The notes under the pieces were generated by a model. It made no database searches. It saw only the letters and a program-made list of their open reading frames with translations, and was not told where the DNA came from. A DNA stretch of 33,334 nucleotides from contig CACFYZ010000012.1 in assembly GCA_902570675.1 (NCBI GenBank), positions 1 to 33,334 on the forward strand, written 5' to 3'. Below, in pieces: positions 32,804 through 33,334 of this stretch; the stretch's first letter is position 1, and every line of letters begins with the position of its first letter. This DNA comes from an uncultured Pelagibacteraceae bacterium. Its GTDB lineage: Bacteria > Pseudomonadota > Alphaproteobacteria > Pelagibacterales > AG-422-B15. The position numbers and the translations under genes are program-made.

Positions 32804-33241
32804 ATGACCAAATTTATTCAATTCTTTTTAATAACGTCGTACATGTTATCATCTCTTGCTCTTGCAGACAGTCATGAAGACAATACAATTGGGCAAGCTG
32901 GAAGTGACTATTCTACCAATACTGAAAGTACATACGAGAGCAATATAGGAAACTGTGAAGATTTAAGTGTATTAATGCTCCGTGGATCAGTTAAAAACGA
33001 TATACAGCGAGCTGACCCAGATTCAGCAACGAAAGCACATAATTTAATGCTTGAAGGAATGGAATTGTGTAATAAAAATCAAAACGTCCTTGCAAAAATG
33101 AAATTGAAAGAGGCTCAAACTATAGCGAGAGAAGGCAATGTTGCCGGACAAGATATGAGAATTGGAATTGTTAATGAGTCAGACGAACTGCAAGAAGAGA
33201 CAGAAAATGAAAAAGAAAAGTCATGGTGGCAGATTTTTTAA
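32804..33241 (+). CDS. Small exported protein of unknown function downstream of phnE2
   Basis: A 145-residue protein with a Sec signal peptide (residues 1-21, cleavage after SSLALA). The mature part has a low-complexity acidic N-terminus (DSHEDNTIGQAGSDYSTNTE), a helical middle with two Cys (near residues 50 and 88, within GNCEDL and MELCNKN) that could form a disulfide, and a charged tail ending SWWQIF. It lies 52 bases after phnE2 on the same strand and may share its transcript. No family is recognised. The helix around SATKAHNLMLEGMELC..NQNVLAKMKLKEAQTIA resembles a TPR-like repeat only loosely. Confidence 0.6.
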   Translation: MTKFIQFFLITSYMLSSLALADSHEDNTIGQAGSDYSTNTESTYESNIGNCEDLSVLMLRGSVKNDIQRADPDSATKAHNLMLEGMELCNKNQNVLAKMKLKEAQTIAREGNVAGQDMRIGIVNESDELQEETENEKEKSWWQIF

Positions 33242-33334
33242 CTACACCTCTTCTAATAACGTACAAAAGCCAGGATCACTACCATTAAAAAAAGTTTCTA
33301 TATTAGAAGAACAGTGATTAATCACACATTGGTC
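33242..33334 (-). CDS. C-terminal fragment of an unidentified gene (runs off window end)
   Basis: The minus-strand frame is open from the last base of the window to a TAG stop at 33242, giving 30 residues that include three Cys (DQCVINHC...GFC) and end TLLEEV. The end is directly adjacent to the stop of the plus-strand exported-protein gene, the usual convergent packing in this genome, which supports it being a real gene end. Too short to identify. Confidence 0.45.
   Translation of the reverse strand, partial: DQCVINHCSSNIETFFNGSDPGFCTLLEEV

Noticed and set aside
1..33334. CRISPR arrays, insertion sequences, integrases, prophage genes or long dispersed repeats
   Set aside because: None seen on reading through both strands; the only duplications are the paralogous gene sets described.

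Overview
The window reads as a strongly AT-rich (roughly 30% G+C by eye), very compact chromosomal segment of a streamlined marine-type alphaproteobacterium. The evidence is the gene order mltB-rlpA-dacA-tmk, the recG / sdhE-mfd divergon, the YajQ, SdhE and DUF502 housekeeping proteins, start and stop codons that overlap or nearly touch, and the absence of mobile elements. A SAR11-like or AEGEAN-169/HIMB59-like lineage would fit, but that placement is inference. No gene-free stretch exceeds 300 bases; the longest (6690-6975) holds two possible tiny membrane-peptide ORFs.

Layout. 1-4569: a 5'- and 3'-truncated metG faces a 3'-truncated tmk, followed by the cell-wall genes dacA, rlpA-like and mltB on the minus strand. 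4579-6689: a reverse-transsulfuration pair (cystathionine beta-synthase-like, cystathionine gamma-lyase-like). 6717-9430: small ORFs, a saccharopine-dehydrogenase-like reductase, a RodZ-type HTH protein, an HPP membrane protein and a DUF2177 membrane protein. 9473-9562: tRNA-Ser(UGA). 9595-13913: a choline-dehydrogenase-like GMC oxidoreductase, an EamA transporter, YajQ and an alpha-methylacyl-CoA racemase. 13922-19281: an unusually short Mfd, SdhE, RecG and a DUF502 protein. 19330-25158: an amidase, three tandem paralogous membrane proteins preceded by a 26-residue ORF, a DUF962/Mpo1-like protein, two MAPEG proteins, an isolated 32-codon transcript unit, a hot-dog thioesterase and a VanZ-like protein.

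25185-33241 is a phosphonate region: an SDR, a PNPOx-like flavoprotein and a phosphonoacetaldehyde hydrolase (PhnX) on the plus strand; a PhnZ-like HD oxygenase plus a dual-specificity-phosphatase-like protein on the minus strand; then phnC-phnD-phnE1-phnE2 and a small exported protein. Repeated 7-mers at about 11-bp period between phnZ and phnC look like a Pho-box array. The locus could import a phosphonate and cleave it by hydrolytic (PhnX) and oxidative (PhnZ) routes, but the enzymes that normally make their substrates (PhnW, PhnY) are not in the window.

The items most worth a second look are: the free-standing 32-codon ORF with a near-perfect promoter, Shine-Dalgarno and terminator (24230-24436); the Mfd that lacks domains 1 and 3 but keeps the UvrA-binding domain; the phosphonate locus with its atypical phosphatase; and the inverted metG/tmk junction, which may be an assembly or amplification chimera.
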